NCBI GenBank assembly: GCA_028281925.1
Contig: JANQIX010000001.1
Span: 1 to 64,000 of the forward strand
Reading direction: 5' to 3'
Length of the DNA stretch: 64,000 bases
From: Alphaproteobacteria bacterium
GTDB taxonomy: Bacteria; Pseudomonadota; Alphaproteobacteria; DSM-16000; Inquilinaceae
Positions 62,916-64,000 of this stretch are shown here, piece by piece (the first letter of the stretch is position 1; every line of letters begins with the position of its first letter). Under the pieces are notes generated by a model. It was given only the letters and a program-made list of their open reading frames with translations, was not told the DNA's origin and ran no database searches. Made by a program: the position numbers and the translations under genes.

Positions 62916-63416
62916 TCATATGCCGCATCCGTACTGGTAGTATTCCTGAGGCCCATCATACGCGGTGATCTCAGCAACGATCTGATCGCGGGAATTTATC
63001 AGCAACAGCGTGTCGTCCAGGCTCCATTCCGCCAGGTTGCAGCCGAAATGCGCGCTTCCCGAAAACCAGGTGCCATTGATGCAGAGCCGACTGCCCCGGA
63101 CCGACCAACCGCCGACAAAGTCATCTTCCTCACCACTCCAATCAACCCAAAAAGATTCGTAAGATCCGTTCGCGTCAAAATATCCGCATTCGAAAGACCC
63201 ATCCCATTGAGTGCCCTCAAAATACTCGATCAACGCACTGCCGTTGCTCAGATACTGGTTAATCTCCCGAGCGTTCGCCACGGGTGACTGGCTGGCAGGG
63301 CCAACACCGCCCCCGCCGCCGGGCCCCGGACCGGTCTGCACACCACCGCCAGCCGGCACGCAGGCGCCCAAGGCTACGGTCACAACAGCAACTGCAGCGG
63401 ATTTACATTTCGTCAT
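62916..63416 (-). CDS. Lipoprotein with Gly/Pro linker
   Basis: This 166-residue protein has a lipobox LGAC (acylated Cys19), a Gly/Pro linker (GGGVQTGPGPGGGGGVGPAS, about 23-42) and a soluble domain with four Cys (FECGYFD, SRLCING, FGCNLAE, YGCGI) and many aromatic residues. Family not recognised. It shares its layout with the lipoproteins at 52513 and 54321. Confidence 0.75.
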   Translation of the reverse strand: MTKCKSAAVAVVTVALGACVPAGGGVQTGPGPGGGGGVGPASQSPVANAREINQYLSNGSALIEYFEGTQWDGSFECGYFDANGSYESFWVDWSGEEDDFVGGWSVRGSRLCINGTWFSGSAHFGCNLAEWSLDDTLLLINSRDQIVAEITAYDGPQEYYQYGCGI

Positions 63417-63601
63417 CGCCTACGCCCTCCCAATCTATTTCGTCGAATACTAGCATTGTCTTGACGATCCGCCAATTCATCGCGGCGCGCGGCGCAGCAG
63501 GCACCGTTGGCGCCATCCGCCCTGTGGCAGCCTCCAGCCGAAAGGACTAGGGTCCCAGCATTGCCGGCCTGCACTGGGCCCAGGACACATGCGAGGCGGC
63601 C

Positions 63602-64000
63602 ATGTCACTCAACGTCTACCTGAACTTCGCCGGAAACTGCCGTGAAGCCTTCGAGTTCTACCGGGCTGCCTTCGGTGGCGAGTTCTCGCGCTTTTCGACC
63701 TACGCCGATGGGCCGCCCGGTATGACGGTGCCTGACGCCGAACGGGACTGGGTCATGCATGTCTCGCTGCCCGTGGGCGAGACTGTGCTGATGGGCAGCG
63801 ACGTCAGCTCCGCGTTCGGACCGCCGCCCACAGTCGGTGACAACGTGTCGATCTCGATCCTCGGCGAGAGCCGGGAGCACTGCGATGCGATGTTCGCCAA
63901 GCTCTCCGACGGCGGAACACCCAAGATGGCGCCGCAAGACATGTTCTGGGGCGCCTATTTCGGCATGTGGACCGACAGGTTCGGCATCCACTGGATGATC
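63602..64000 (+). CDS. VOC family protein (PhnB/DUF-type), truncated by window end
   Basis: The visible 133 residues start MSLNVYLNFAGNCREAFEFY and include the typical FWGAYFGMWTDRFGIHWM near the edge. The C-terminal few residues lie outside the window. Small PhnB-like VOC proteins are about 140 residues, so little is missing. Confidence 0.88.
   Translation, partial: MSLNVYLNFAGNCREAFEFYRAAFGGEFSRFSTYADGPPGMTVPDAERDWVMHVSLPVGETVLMGSDVSSAFGPPPTVGDNVSISILGESREHCDAMFAKLSDGGTPKMAPQDMFWGAYFGMWTDRFGIHWMI

Noticed and set aside
1-64000. CRISPR arrays, insertion sequences and rRNA
   Set aside because: No regularly spaced repeats, no transposase-like protein with terminal repeats and no rRNA sequence were seen.

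Overview
The window is a stretch of a high-GC alphaproteobacterial chromosome, probably Rhodospirillales in the broad sense. The evidence is core gene content and order: murA-DUF2948-hisG-UPF0262-low-molecular-weight phosphatase, a separate glycosyltransferase-maf-RNase E/G-yacG run, a PpsR-type PEP synthase/PPDK regulator, dcd and short-form hisG. Most genes use ATG or GTG with visible Shine-Dalgarno sequences.

Layout. 0-8.6 kb: a ParDE-like toxin-antitoxin pair with a perfect palindromic operator, two decayed hicB fragments, a DUF4239 membrane protein, several secreted proteins of unknown function, a PPK2 polyphosphate kinase, an orphan Flp pilin and a tandem universal stress protein. 9-13.3 kb: a chemoreceptor with three tandem CHASE3 sensor units and a secreted beta/gamma-crystallin protein. 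13.5-15.9 kb: an AT-richer two-gene island with an AvcD-type anti-phage dCTP deaminase overlapped by a DUF488-like partner. 16-28 kb: ppsR, an SDR enzyme, a di-heme cytochrome c peroxidase facing a winged-helix/TPR regulator, a PD-(D/E)XK-like nuclease, VOC proteins, arsC, an AraC regulator and two sugar kinases of different families. 28-36 kb: the core housekeeping cluster.

36.0-46.5 kb: a 10.4-kb element integrated in tRNA-Thr(GGT), bounded by a perfect 56-bp direct repeat. It carries a tyrosine integrase, an AlpA-like regulator, a P4-like primase-helicase, a symmetrical iteron array that looks like its replication origin, and a TerS/TerL pair. It has no capsid, portal or tail genes. A nuclease-like cargo gene sits next to the tRNA. 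This looks like a phage satellite. An STM4504/AbiJ-like abortive-infection gene lies just beyond the right att. A degraded relic of the 3' end of a related gene lies just inside the left att, so this tRNA looks like a serially used defence hotspot.

47.5-64 kb: an orphan ParD antitoxin, a cNMP-binding/thioredoxin-reductase-like flavoprotein, a ceramidase-like membrane protein, a group of small lipoproteins with Gly/Pro linkers, two candidate deamidase-type effector proteins (a papain-like C-H-D protein and a CNF/CheD-like C-x14-H protein), a fused large+medium subunit B12 diol dehydratase with its small subunit, a PHP phosphoesterase and a truncated VOC protein at the window edge.

Functional assignments come from reading motifs by eye. 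No database search was run.
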